This document shows, one piece after another, positions 1 through 7,742 of a stretch of DNA of 34,321 nt (positions are counted from its first letter, which is position 1; each line of letters opens with the position of its first letter). Made by a program: the position numbers and the translations under genes. Source of the stretch: an uncultured Acidobacteriota bacterium (GTDB taxonomy: Bacteria > Acidobacteriota > Thermoanaerobaculia > UBA5066); assembly GCA_937888435.1 (NCBI GenBank), contig CALAQS010000255.1, forward strand, positions 1-34,321, written 5' to 3'. The notes beneath the pieces are model-generated. The model was not told the origin of the DNA. It did no database searches and saw only the letters and a program-made list of their open reading frames with translations.

Positions 1-2
1 CC

Positions 3-536
3 CTCGAGAATTTTTTCCGCGAGGAGAACCTCAAGTCCCTGCGCGAGCTCGCGCTCCGCGAGACGGCGGAAAACGTCGACCACGGCCCGATCGGGACCAG
101 CGGTTCGTTCCCTGCGATCGCCCCGCCGATCCGCGTCGCCGTCGCGCTGCCTCTCGATCCGGTGGTCGCGCGCTCTCTCATCCGGCGTGGGTCGCGAATG
201 GCCGGCCGGATGAACACGCGCTGGTACGCGATCTACGTGAGGCGCAAACGCGACCGGCCCGAGAACCTGTCGGCCGCGCGCCATCGCGAGCTGACCGAGA
301 ACATCCAGCTCGCGATGACGCTCGGGGCCACGGTCGTCTACCGCGAATCCGAGGACGTGGCGGCGGCGATCCTCGACTTCGTCCGCGAGGAGCGGGTCGG
401 CGTCCTCATCATGGGGCGGCCATCCCGAAAGGGCTTGTGGGGACGTATCGCGCCGGGCATCGTCCAGCGCGTTCTCGAGAACACAGACGGGATCGACGTC
501 ATGGTGGCCGACATCGGGCATGAAGGGCCTCCATGA
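3..536 (+). CDS. KdpD-type N-terminal domain plus USP domain, 5' end outside the window
   Basis: The reading frame is open from the left edge. Its first residues (FFREENLKSLRELALRET) match the end of the KdpD sensor domain. A universal-stress-protein-like domain follows, with the usual KdpD tail (RVGVLIMGRPSRKGLWGRI, then IVQRVLENTDGIDVMVAD). The protein stops straight after the USP domain. There are no four transmembrane helices and no histidine kinase, so it is a short KdpD of the kind described in some cyanobacteria rather than a full sensor kinase. The S-x-S start of the c-di-AMP motif known from S. aureus KdpD is not evident (the sequence is ALPLDP). It converges on a KimA-like potassium permease, so a role in sensing or tuning potassium uptake is likely, but that is inference. 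The length of the missing N-terminus is unknown. Confidence 0.8.
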   Translation, partial: LENFFREENLKSLRELALRETAENVDHGPIGTSGSFPAIAPPIRVAVALPLDPVVARSLIRRGSRMAGRMNTRWYAIYVRRKRDRPENLSAARHRELTENIQLAMTLGATVVYRESEDVAAAILDFVREERVGVLIMGRPSRKGLWGRIAPGIVQRVLENTDGIDVMVADIGHEGPP

Positions 537-538
537 CG

Positions 539-558
539 CGCCGCGCCAGTGCGCGGCG
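539..558. terminator. GC-rich hairpin between convergent genes
   Basis: A perfect 8-bp stem (CGCCGCGC / GCGCGGCG) with a CAGT loop begins three bases after the KdpD-fragment stop and lies before the permease stop. Its place between convergent genes suits a bidirectional terminator. No T-run follows, so intrinsic termination is uncertain. Confidence 0.4.
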
Positions 559-586
559 GAGACTTCTCGCTCCTCGAGAGCGCGCG

Positions 587-2566
587 TCAGACCGCGGCGC
601 GGACCGGCAGCACGATCGCCTGCACGCCCTCAAACTGGAGACGGCGCTGGATCGCCATCGCGGTCTCGTTGTGGAGGAGGCGGTGGTACCACTCCTCCTT
701 CTCGAAGACCAGCTTGCCGCTGAACACGACCGAGCGCGGAAACTCCTGGCGCAGCTCCTTGCAGATCTCGACGACCTTCTCGACGGCTTCGGTGGCGATC
801 GCAAGCCGGTATCCGGCGTTCCATCCCTGCGCGCGGCACCACGCGACGTACTTCTCGAGGTTCTGCCGGGCGTCCGCTTCGAGGTGCCCCATTTCGTCGC
901 TGCCCTTGAAGTTGCCGGAGTCGACGACGGCCACGGAGACGAAGACGAAGTTCTTGTAGTAGTTCGGGAACAGGGTGTGGATGCTCAGAATCTGGTGGAT
1001 CCCGTAGCCGGAAAACCGGTCCACGGTGAGGATCGCGGTCGGCAGCTTGTGGTCCAGCGCCTCGATGGCGTTCTTCGCGACCGGGATGGGCGCGACGGGC
1101 ACGAGGACGTCGTCGAGCCGCTTGAGGTCCCGCTGCACGCTCTCGTAGTGCCGCCGGATGAGAAAGCAGACGAAGATCGTCGCGCTCGTCACGAGCGACG
1201 TCATCCATCCGCCCTCCGCGAACTTCTCGTAAAGAGTGATACCGAGGATCGTGAGGCACATCACGAGGCCGGTGCCGTGGATCGAGAGCTGACTCTTCCA
1301 GCGGGGCTCCTTGTGCCGGTCCACGATCCAGTGGCGCGCCATGCCGAGCTCGGTCAGCGAGAACGTGAGGAAGACGTTGATCGAGTACATGACGACGAGC
1401 ATCGTGATGTTGCCGCGCGTGTAGAGCAGCGCCGCGATCGCCGCAAGACCCATCAGGAAGACGCCGTTCTTCGTGACGAGCCGGTCCGAGAGCTGTGAGA
1501 AACGATGCGGCATCCAGGAATCGAGCGCCATGTTCCCGAGAACGCGCGGCCCGTCGAGAAAGCCGGTCTGCGCTCCAACGAAGAGAAGCGCCGCCTCCGC
1601 GACGAGGAGCGTCAGGACGAGCGCCGTCCCGACGGCGACGCCCCCGACCCTCCAGTGCCCGAAGAGTGCGTCGAAGAGCACCCAGTTCATCGTCTTTCCC
1701 TCGTGCGCGCGCGCTCCGACGAGGAGATAGCCGAACAGGATGCCTCCCGCGGTGAAGGCCAGCGACGCCGCCATGAGGAACATCGTGTGTTTGCCGGTCT
1801 TCACGCGCGGCTCGCGGAGCATCGTGACGCCGTTCGAGACCGCCTCGATACCGGTGTAGGTGCCGCCGCCCATCGAGTACGCGCGGAGAATAACGAACGC
1901 GAGCGGCCAGAAGCCCATCGTCGCCGCCGAGGCATGGAATTCCCGCGCGGCGCCGGCGAACACTGCCGGCAACCCGGTCGCGTTGGCAGCAAACATATAC
2001 AGGATCGCGAACACGTGCGTCCCCATGAAGACGAGAAAGATCGGCACGAGGAACGTGACCGACTCCTTGACGCCCCGAAGGTTCAGAACGATGAGGAAGA
2101 CCAGCACGGCGATCTCCGCGATCACCTTGTACCGCGCCATCCCGGGCGAGAGGAAGTTCCAGACCTGGTCGCAGGCCGACGCGATGGACACGGTGATCGT
2201 GAGAACGTAGTCCACGAGGAGGGCGCAGCCCGAGACGACCCCGGCCTTCCGCCCGAGGAGTTTCGTCGCGACGAGGTACCCGCCGCCGCCGCCCGGGAAG
2301 TGCTGGATGAGGTTCGAGTAGGCGATGGAGATGACGGCGATCGTGATCGCGGTCATCGCGACGAGGACGATCGCGAGCGAACGGTGGCTGCCGAGGGCCC
2401 GAAACGCCTCGTCGGGTCCGTACGCCGAGGAAGAGAGGCCGTCGGCCCCGAGGCCCACCCACGCGAGGAACGCGACGAGCGAAACCCGGTGAAAGATCTT
2501 CGGATCGTTGACGTCCCGGGGCTTCCCGAGGACGAGGCGGGTCAGCGAATTGCGTTCGGGCGCCAA
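587..2566 (-). CDS. KimA-like APC-superfamily potassium permease
   Basis: 659 residues. About twelve membrane helices fill roughly residues 30-460 and a soluble domain follows to the end. The sequence tracks Bacillus KimA (YdaO) at many points: GADGLSSSAYGPDEA near the start, IQHFPGGGGGYLVA, the LLVDYVLTITVSIASACDQ helix, LNLRGVKES, GIEAVSNGV, and a C-terminal W-x-RLLHNETAMAIQRR. KimA is a high-affinity proton-coupled K+ importer whose cytoplasmic domain is controlled by c-di-AMP. Automatic annotation usually calls this family 'amino acid permease'. The chosen start is TTG, with GGAAGAAG a few bases upstream; no in-frame ATG lies nearby. The neighbouring KdpD/USP fragment supports a potassium role. 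Potassium specificity is inferred from similarity I recognise, not measured. Confidence 0.85.
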   Translation of the reverse strand: MAPERNSLTRLVLGKPRDVNDPKIFHRVSLVAFLAWVGLGADGLSSSAYGPDEAFRALGSHRSLAIVLVAMTAITIAVISIAYSNLIQHFPGGGGGYLVATKLLGRKAGVVSGCALLVDYVLTITVSIASACDQVWNFLSPGMARYKVIAEIAVLVFLIVLNLRGVKESVTFLVPIFLVFMGTHVFAILYMFAANATGLPAVFAGAAREFHASAATMGFWPLAFVILRAYSMGGGTYTGIEAVSNGVTMLREPRVKTGKHTMFLMAASLAFTAGGILFGYLLVGARAHEGKTMNWVLFDALFGHWRVGGVAVGTALVLTLLVAEAALLFVGAQTGFLDGPRVLGNMALDSWMPHRFSQLSDRLVTKNGVFLMGLAAIAALLYTRGNITMLVVMYSINVFLTFSLTELGMARHWIVDRHKEPRWKSQLSIHGTGLVMCLTILGITLYEKFAEGGWMTSLVTSATIFVCFLIRRHYESVQRDLKRLDDVLVPVAPIPVAKNAIEALDHKLPTAILTVDRFSGYGIHQILSIHTLFPNYYKNFVFVSVAVVDSGNFKGSDEMGHLEADARQNLEKYVAWCRAQGWNAGYRLAIATEAVEKVVEICKELRQEFPRSVVFSGKLVFEKEEWYHRLLHNETAMAIQRRLQFEGVQAIVLPVRAAV

Positions 2567-2646
2567 ATCACTTCTTCCATCTGTGCGCGATCACCGCGGG
2601 AGTTTAGTCTGAGAGGCCCCGGCTGAGGCCTCCCGCCTTCTCGCGC

Positions 2647-2675
2647 TTGATTTCCCGGCGTTCCGTCCCTAGCTT
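2647..2675 (+). promoter_or_regulatory. Candidate sigma70-type promoter for the ACT-domain gene
   Basis: TTGATT (2647-2652), a 17-bp spacer and TAGCTT (2670-2675). The -35 is good and the -10 weak. The predicted start site falls about 25-30 bases before the ATG at 2710, which has AAAGGAG just upstream. Confidence 0.4.
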
Positions 2676-2709
2676 ATTGTCGAGGGGGTTTCACAGAAAA
2701 GGAGTCGAC

Positions 2710-3144
2710 ATGGCCATCACCGTCAAGAAGATCACGCTCTGGCGCCGTGAGTCGGGGGACCGTCCCGGCCTCATGGCGGAAACGCTCAGACCCCTCGCCG
2801 GGTACGGAACCAGCCTGAAAGTCGCGATGGGCTACAGGCAGCCCGGGGGCAGTACCGCCGTCATCGAGGTGTCGCCGGTCTCCGGAAAGAAGGCGGTCGC
2901 CGCCGCGCAGTCGGAGGGCCTCGGGGCCTCCACCATCCCGACGCTTCTCGTCGAAGGAGACGACCGGCCGGGCCTCGGGTACGCGCTCGCGCACGCCATC
3001 GCCGATGCCGGCATCAATCTCGACTTCCTGGTAGCCCAGGTCATCGGCCGAAAGTTCTCGGCGATCTTCGGCTTCGGGAGCGAGGCGGACGCGAAGAGCG
3101 CAACCGGCCTCATCAAGAAAGCGGGACGGGCGGGAAAGAAGTAG
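2710..3144 (+). CDS. Two-ACT-domain protein
   Basis: 144 residues. The ATG at 2710 has a clear AAAAGGAG ribosome site 5-12 bases upstream; an upstream in-frame start lacks one. Two ACT-like units appear: residues 1-68 (ITLWRRESGDRPGLMAETLRPLA) and residues 75-135 (LLVEGDDRPGLGYALAHAIADAGI). Both carry the DRPG(L) turn typical of ACT ligand-binding domains. No catalytic domain is attached, so it probably binds an amino acid or other small ligand as a regulator. Its ligand cannot be read from the sequence. It sits upstream of modABC in the same direction, 60 bp away, but nothing ties it functionally to molybdate. Confidence 0.8.
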   Translation: MAITVKKITLWRRESGDRPGLMAETLRPLAGYGTSLKVAMGYRQPGGSTAVIEVSPVSGKKAVAAAQSEGLGASTIPTLLVEGDDRPGLGYALAHAIADAGINLDFLVAQVIGRKFSAIFGFGSEADAKSATGLIKKAGRAGKK

Positions 3145-3204
3145 CTTCCGGCCCGAACGCGTGGCGCCTCGCGAGGACGCGGGGGAGGCCGATATATCCT
3201 GAGA

Positions 3205-3912
3205 GTGATCAGGATGAAGGAAATTCTCGTTCTCGTCTTCGCCGCAGCGAGTCTGACCAACGCCCTGAAGGAGATCGCCGCCTCCTGGGAGATTGCGGGC
3301 GGGGAGAAGATCGCTTTCAACTTCGCGTCCTCCAGCACGCTCGCCCTGCAGATCCGCGAAGGGGCGCCGGCGGACCTCTTCCTCTCGGCAGACGAGGCGC
3401 AGATGGACGTCCTCGAGAGGGCAGACCTCGTCGCGCCCGGGACCCGTCGCAGCGTCCTTTCGAACACTCTCGTCATCGTCGTGCCGCACGACAGTTCGCT
3501 CCAAATCGCCTCTCCGAAGGATCTCGCCGGCAAGGGCGTCGAGAAGCTCGCATTGGCGGAGCCGACGTCCGTCCCCGCGGGCGTCTACTCGAAGAAATTC
3601 CTCGAACGCGTCGGAATCTGGGCCGCTATCGCCCCGAAGGTCGTGCCAACCGAGAACGTGAGGGCGACGCTTGCGGCCGTCGAGTCGGGGAACGTCGACG
3701 CCGGAGTCGTCTACCGGACCGACGCCGCGATTTCGAAGCAAGTCAGGATCGCGTTCGAGATCCCCGCGGCCTTGGGCCCTGCGATCTCGTATCCGTTCGC
3801 GCTCGTCAAGGGGGCGCCACGGGAAAAGGAGGCCCTGAGCTTCCTCGCGTACCTCGGTTCACCCGCCGCGCGCGCCGTCTTCGTGCGATACGGCTTCCTC
3901 GTGAAGGACTGA
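3205..3912 (+). CDS. modA: Molybdate-binding protein ModA, apparently without signal peptide
   Basis: 235 residues from GTG, or 232 from the ATG at 3214. Core ModA motifs are present: VFAAASLTNAL (oxyanion-binding serines), FASSSTLALQIREGAPADLFLSA, LAEPTSVPAGVYSKKFLE and the VDAGVVYRTDA segment near the C-terminus. ModA normally begins with a 20-25 residue Sec signal before the FAAASLT strand. Here only about ten residues come before that strand, and the stop at 3142-3144 limits upstream extension to a charged, non-hydrophobic stretch. Either the protein is not exported by the usual route, or the start region has been altered. A TATATC stretch at 3193-3198 could be a -10 close to the start. 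modB begins two bases after the stop. Confidence 0.9.
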   Translation: MIRMKEILVLVFAAASLTNALKEIAASWEIAGGEKIAFNFASSSTLALQIREGAPADLFLSADEAQMDVLERADLVAPGTRRSVLSNTLVIVVPHDSSLQIASPKDLAGKGVEKLALAEPTSVPAGVYSKKFLERVGIWAAIAPKVVPTENVRATLAAVESGNVDAGVVYRTDAAISKQVRIAFEIPAALGPAISYPFALVKGAPREKEALSFLAYLGSPAARAVFVRYGFLVKD

Positions 3913-3913
3913 C

Positions 3914-4591
3914 GTGTTCGAGCTCGCCGTGGACCTGCCCGTCGTCTGGTTCACGCTCCGGGTGGCGGCTCTCGCCGTTCTCCTCCTCGCGCCCTTCGGG
4001 CTCGCGCTCGCATTGCTCCTCGCGCGGAGGCGCTTTCCCGGCAAGGCCCTCCTCGAGACGCTCGTCTCGCTTCCGCTCGTCCTCCCGCCCGTCGCGACCG
4101 GCCTTCTGCTCCTGAAGTTTCTGGGCCGGCGCGGCCCAGGCGGGCGCGCCGCGCGTAGCCTTTTCGGGGTGGACGTCGTCTTCACGTGGAAAGCCGTCGT
4201 CGTCGCCATGATGGTGATGTCCCTCCCTCTCCTCGTGCGCACGGCACGCGTCGCTTTCGAGGAGGTGAACCCGCGTCTCGAAGCGGTCGCCCGGACGCTC
4301 GGGGCGAGTGAAGTGCGCGTCCTCTCGACGGTCACGCTTCCCCTGGCCTCGCGCGGAATCGCCGCGGGCCTCCTTCTCGCCTTCGCGCGCTCGCTCGGCG
4401 AGTTCGGCGCCACGATCCTCGTCGCGGGGAACATTCCGGGCCGCACGACGACGATCGCCACGGCGATCTACAACGACGTGCAGACCGGCCTGGACGGGAG
4501 CGCGTACGGCCTCCTCGCGGTCTCGGCGGCGCTCGCCTTCGGCGCCATTTTTCTTTCGGAGGTCTGGTTGAAGCGCCGGACGAACGCGTGA
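3914..4591 (+). CDS. modB: Molybdate ABC transporter permease ModB
   Basis: 225 residues from GTG, the family's usual size. About five or six membrane helices are visible. The EAA loop that docks onto the ATPase is LEAVARTLGASEVRVLSTV followed by TLPLASRGIAAG. The ModB signature RSLGEFGATILVAGNIPG then TTTIATAIYNDVQTG is intact. It forms the inner-membrane channel for molybdate or tungstate. It starts two bases after modA, and its TGA overlaps the GTG of modC by four bases (GTGA), so the three genes are probably translationally coupled. Confidence 0.95.
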   Translation: MFELAVDLPVVWFTLRVAALAVLLLAPFGLALALLLARRRFPGKALLETLVSLPLVLPPVATGLLLLKFLGRRGPGGRAARSLFGVDVVFTWKAVVVAMMVMSLPLLVRTARVAFEEVNPRLEAVARTLGASEVRVLSTVTLPLASRGIAAGLLLAFARSLGEFGATILVAGNIPGRTTTIATAIYNDVQTGLDGSAYGLLAVSAALAFGAIFLSEVWLKRRTNA

Positions 4592-5298
4592 CGCTTTCGC
4601 TCGAAGGCTTCCGCCTGCCGCTCACGCCCTTCGCCCTGGAGCTCGACGTTACGCTGAGCGCCCACGTCACGGCCGTCTTCGGGCCGTCAGGCGCCGGCAA
4701 GACGTCGCTCCTCGAAGCCGTCGCGGGCCTGAGGCATCCCCAGAGGGGACGCATCGTCCTGTCCGGCCGCGTGCTCGACGACGCGGCCGCGGGAGTCCGC
4801 GTCCCTCCGCGTCAACGGGCCGTCGGATACGTCACGCAGGACGATTCGCTGTTCCCGCATCTCTCCGTCGCGGGCAATCTTCGTTACGGAGCGGGCCGTG
4901 GCGTCGCGCGCAAGGCCCCTCTCGGGGAGGATCGCATCGTCGACACCCTCGGACTCGCCTCTCTCCTCGACAGAAGCCCCGCGACGCTTTCCGGCGGAGA
5001 GCGGCGCCGCGTCGCCCTGGGCCGGGCCCTCCTGTCGACACCGGAGATCCTGCTTCTCGACGAGCCCCTCTCCGGCCTCGACCGTCCGCTCAAAGTGAGG
5101 GTCCTCGAGCATCTCCTCAAGATCAAGGCGGCCTTTCCCCTGCCGATCCTCTACGTCACGCACGAGGCGGCCGAGGTCGAGGCGCTCGCCGACGAGGTCG
5201 TCGTCCTCGACGCCGGCCACCTGGTAGCCCGCGGCGCTCCCGCCGACGTGCTTCGGGACGGTGCTCCCGGCCGCAGCGACAGACACCTCGCTGGCTGA
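4588..5298 (+). CDS. modC: Molybdate ABC transporter ATPase ModC, short form
   Basis: 236 residues. The ATPase motifs are complete: Walker A GPSGAGKT, Q-loop VTQDDSLFPHLS, signature LSGGERRR, Walker B ILLLDEPLSGLD, switch histidine in LYVTHEAAE. E. coli ModC has about 350 residues because a TOBE/Mop domain at the C-terminus binds molybdate; here the chain ends soon after the ATPase fold. Feedback by molybdate through that domain therefore cannot occur in this protein. A frameshift is unlikely, because a separate promoter and a new gene follow directly. Confidence 0.93.
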   Translation: MTLSLEGFRLPLTPFALELDVTLSAHVTAVFGPSGAGKTSLLEAVAGLRHPQRGRIVLSGRVLDDAAAGVRVPPRQRAVGYVTQDDSLFPHLSVAGNLRYGAGRGVARKAPLGEDRIVDTLGLASLLDRSPATLSGGERRRVALGRALLSTPEILLLDEPLSGLDRPLKVRVLEHLLKIKAAFPLPILYVTHEAAEVEALADEVVVLDAGHLVARGAPADVLRDGAPGRSDRHLAG

Positions 5299-5310
5299 AG
5301 CATCTGCATC

Positions 5311-5339
5311 TTGACGGCCGTCCCACCCTTCGTTACATT
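5311..5339 (+). promoter_or_regulatory. Sigma70-type promoter of the apbE operon
   Basis: TTGACG (5311-5316), a 17-bp spacer and TACATT (5334-5339). Spacing is ideal and both boxes are good for GC-rich DNA. Transcription would begin near 5346. This puts the apbE start at the ATG at 5359 rather than the upstream TTG at 5311, which is itself the -35 box. Confidence 0.55.
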
Positions 5340-5358
5340 GCGATTGAGACTGAGTCGC

Positions 5359-6339
5359 ATGAGCAACGAGACGATCGTCCGGCACCTCGCGGCCATGGGG
5401 ACCGCGCTTTCCCTGACCGTCTCGGCTCCGACGCGGGACGCCGCGCTTCGCGCTAGTGAGGCGGGAGTGAGGGAGATCGAGCGCATCGAGGCGCTTCTCT
5501 CCACGTGGCGGGACGACACTCCCCTCGCCCGGCTGAATGCCGCGGCTCCCGGCGTTGCAACGCTGGTTTCACCGGAGCTCTTCGGATTGCTGAGGAAGAT
5601 CTTCGAATGGGAAAAGGCGACCGGCGGCGCCTTCGACCCGGCGGTGGCACCGCTCGTCAAGGCGTGGGGGCTTCGCACGGGCGGGCGCATTCCCGACGCA
5701 CGGGAGCTGGCCGCCGCGCGCCGTGTCTCCGATCCCGCTCTCTTCACTTTCGAAGAATCTTCTCTTTGCGTCACCCGCCACGACGCCCTCGCCGGCATCG
5801 ACGAAGGCGCCTGGGGCAAGGGCTGGGCGCTCGACAAGGCGGCGGCTGCGATGCGCGCGGCCGGCGCGACGTCCGGAGTCCTGGACCTCGGCGGCCAGAT
5901 CCTCGCGTTCGGCGAGGAGACGATCACCGACGCCGCGGATCCACGCGATAGAGCGCTGTCGGTGGGACGGCTCCGCCTCCAGAACGCATCCGCGTCGACG
6001 TCCGGCAACTCCGAACGCGGCGTGACCGTGAACGGGCGTCGCATCGGCCACCTCCTCGATCCCCATACCGGCAGCCCGGCGCCCGATTTCGGCTCCGTGA
6101 CGGTCGTCGCATCCTCGGGCCTGACCGCGGACGTTCTCTCGACGGCGTTCTTCGTGCTCGGACCGGAAAAGGGCCTGGCGCTGTCGGAGCGCCTTCGGGG
6201 CAGCGGTGTGGTTCATGAAACGTTGTTCTTCTCAGAGAGTGAAGAGGGGCGCGGGTTGCGGGTTTCCATGTCACCCGGAATGAGGCGCCTTTTCTCTCTT
6301 TCTCATTCAAAGAAATCCTCCGAAGGAGATCACCCGTGA
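5359..6339 (+). CDS. apbE: FAD:protein FMN transferase (ApbE)
   Basis: 326 residues from ATG 5359. ApbE moves FMN from FAD onto a threonine or serine of exported flavoproteins, using magnesium. Visible motifs: the opening AAMGT strand, STWRDDTPLARLN, GAFDPAVAPLVKAWG, GIDEGAWGKGWALD (usually DLGGIAKGYAVD), VLDLGGQILAFG, HLLDPHTGSPA and the metal-binding TADVLSTAFFVLG. No signal peptide or lipobox is obvious, so it may act in the cytoplasm unless the start is misplaced. Its likely substrate is the FMN-binding protein two genes downstream. The stop overlaps the GTG of the porin gene by four bases. Confidence 0.92.
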   Translation: MSNETIVRHLAAMGTALSLTVSAPTRDAALRASEAGVREIERIEALLSTWRDDTPLARLNAAAPGVATLVSPELFGLLRKIFEWEKATGGAFDPAVAPLVKAWGLRTGGRIPDARELAAARRVSDPALFTFEESSLCVTRHDALAGIDEGAWGKGWALDKAAAAMRAAGATSGVLDLGGQILAFGEETITDAADPRDRALSVGRLRLQNASASTSGNSERGVTVNGRRIGHLLDPHTGSPAPDFGSVTVVASSGLTADVLSTAFFVLGPEKGLALSERLRGSGVVHETLFFSESEEGRGLRVSMSPGMRRLFSLSHSKKSSEGDHP

Positions 6340-7742
6340 TCAAACATTCCACAGCGCGCGGCGCCGTCGCCGCGATCAGCCTCTTCCTCCTTCTGAGCAA
6401 TCCTCTTTCCTCCCACGCGCTCGCCGACGATCCGCCGAAGGCGCCCGACGCGCCGGCCCCGACCGACACTCCGAAACCCATTCAGACCGACACCGAGAAG
6501 CTGAAGGAGCTCGAGCAGAAGGTCGATGTGCTCACGAAGGAGATCGAGTCGATGCGCCTCGGCGAAACGCCGGCGCAGCAGGCTCCCCCCGCCTCCGGCA
6601 CGGCAGCGGTGGCCCCTTCGTCGGCGGCGCCCACCCTCGGACTCGGGCCGTCGGCCTCGAAGGTCTACGCGAAGTACGGCGTCTCGATCGGCGGGTACGG
6701 CGAGACCATCTACCAGAACTTTTCGACCGCTCGCCAGGACGGGTCTCCGTCGAATCTCACGCCGATCGTCGACGTCGCGCGAGCCGTCCTCTACTTCGGC
6801 TACAGGTTCGACGACCATTTCGTCTTCAACAGCGAGGTCGAGTTCGAGCACGCCGTGACGGCGTCGGACAAGAACGGCGAGGCCGAAGTGGAATTCGCCT
6901 ATATGGACTGGATGAGCCGCTCGAAGGCGTTCAACCTCCGCGCGGGCCTCATGCTCATTCCGGTCGGACTCATCAACCAGCTCCACGAGCCCCCGGTCTT
7001 CCTGGGCTCGCTGCGCCCGGACGTGGAGACCATCATCCTTCCCTCGACGTGGCGGGAGATCGGCGTCGGCGGGTGGGGCGACGTCGGACCGTTTTCGTGG
7101 CGCCTCTACTTCGTGAACGGACTCGACGCGTCGCGCTACGCGGCCGATGGCCTGAAGGAAGGGAGCGGCGAGGGCTCGCTGGCGCTCGCGCGGAGCTTCG
7201 CCGTCACCGGCCGGCTCGACTACACCGGCCTTCCCGGCGTCCTCGTCGGCGGCTCGTTCTTCAGCGGGAATTCCGGACAAGGTCAGGTGACGCCGTCGGG
7301 AGACTCCTTCGCCGGCCGAACGACGTTCGTCGATCTGCACCTCGACGCGCGCTATCGGGGCGCGTCCTTCCGCGCGGTGTGGGCACGGTCCACGGTCGGG
7401 GACGCCGCCGCCATCAACCAGATCAACAACCTCGAAGGCGACGAGTCGGTGGGCAGTCGGCAGGAGGGCTGGTACGCAGAGGCGGGCTTCGACGTCTTCT
7501 CTCTCGTGCCGAAGAGCCGGATGACGCTCACGCCGTTCGTGAGGTACGAGGCGTACGACACCCAGGCCGCCGTGCCCGTGGGCTACGCTCGGGATCCGGA
7601 GAACGACGTGCGGGTCGTGACGGCCGGTGCGAACTTCAAGCCGATCCCGCAGATCGTCATCAAGGCCGACGGCCAGTGGCGGCGGAACGCGGCGTACACC
7701 GGGGTGAAGCAGTTCAACATGGCGCTGGGGTACGAGTTTTGA
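6336..7742 (+). CDS. Outer-membrane porin, OprP/OprO-like
   Basis: 468 residues from GTG, with GAAGGAG 6-12 bases upstream. A signal peptide (residues 1-30, ending SHALA) is followed by a proline-rich spacer and a short coiled coil (EKLKELEQKVDVLTKEIESM) near residues 52-72. A beta-barrel with many alternating aromatic strands runs from about residue 110 to the C-terminal phenylalanine (NMALGYEF). Segments such as YMDWMSRSKAFNLRAGLMLI and VGLINQLHEPP resemble phosphate-selective porins of the OprP/OprO type. It is co-transcribed with apbE and, through a TTGA overlap, with the FMN-binding gene. The permeant solute is unknown; an oxyanion is plausible given the flanking molybdate and sulfate transporters, but that is inference. 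Confidence 0.85.
   Translation: MIKHSTARGAVAAISLFLLLSNPLSSHALADDPPKAPDAPAPTDTPKPIQTDTEKLKELEQKVDVLTKEIESMRLGETPAQQAPPASGTAAVAPSSAAPTLGLGPSASKVYAKYGVSIGGYGETIYQNFSTARQDGSPSNLTPIVDVARAVLYFGYRFDDHFVFNSEVEFEHAVTASDKNGEAEVEFAYMDWMSRSKAFNLRAGLMLIPVGLINQLHEPPVFLGSLRPDVETIILPSTWREIGVGGWGDVGPFSWRLYFVNGLDASRYAADGLKEGSGEGSLALARSFAVTGRLDYTGLPGVLVGGSFFSGNSGQGQVTPSGDSFAGRTTFVDLHLDARYRGASFRAVWARSTVGDAAAINQINNLEGDESVGSRQEGWYAEAGFDVFSLVPKSRMTLTPFVRYEAYDTQAAVPVGYARDPENDVRVVTAGANFKPIPQIVIKADGQWRRNAAYTGVKQFNMALGYEF

Noticed and set aside
533-1498. Long plus-strand reading frame
   Set aside because: It lies antisense to the KimA-like permease and its translation is a charged, low-complexity Arg/Asp/Glu pattern typical of opposite-strand frames in GC-rich genes.
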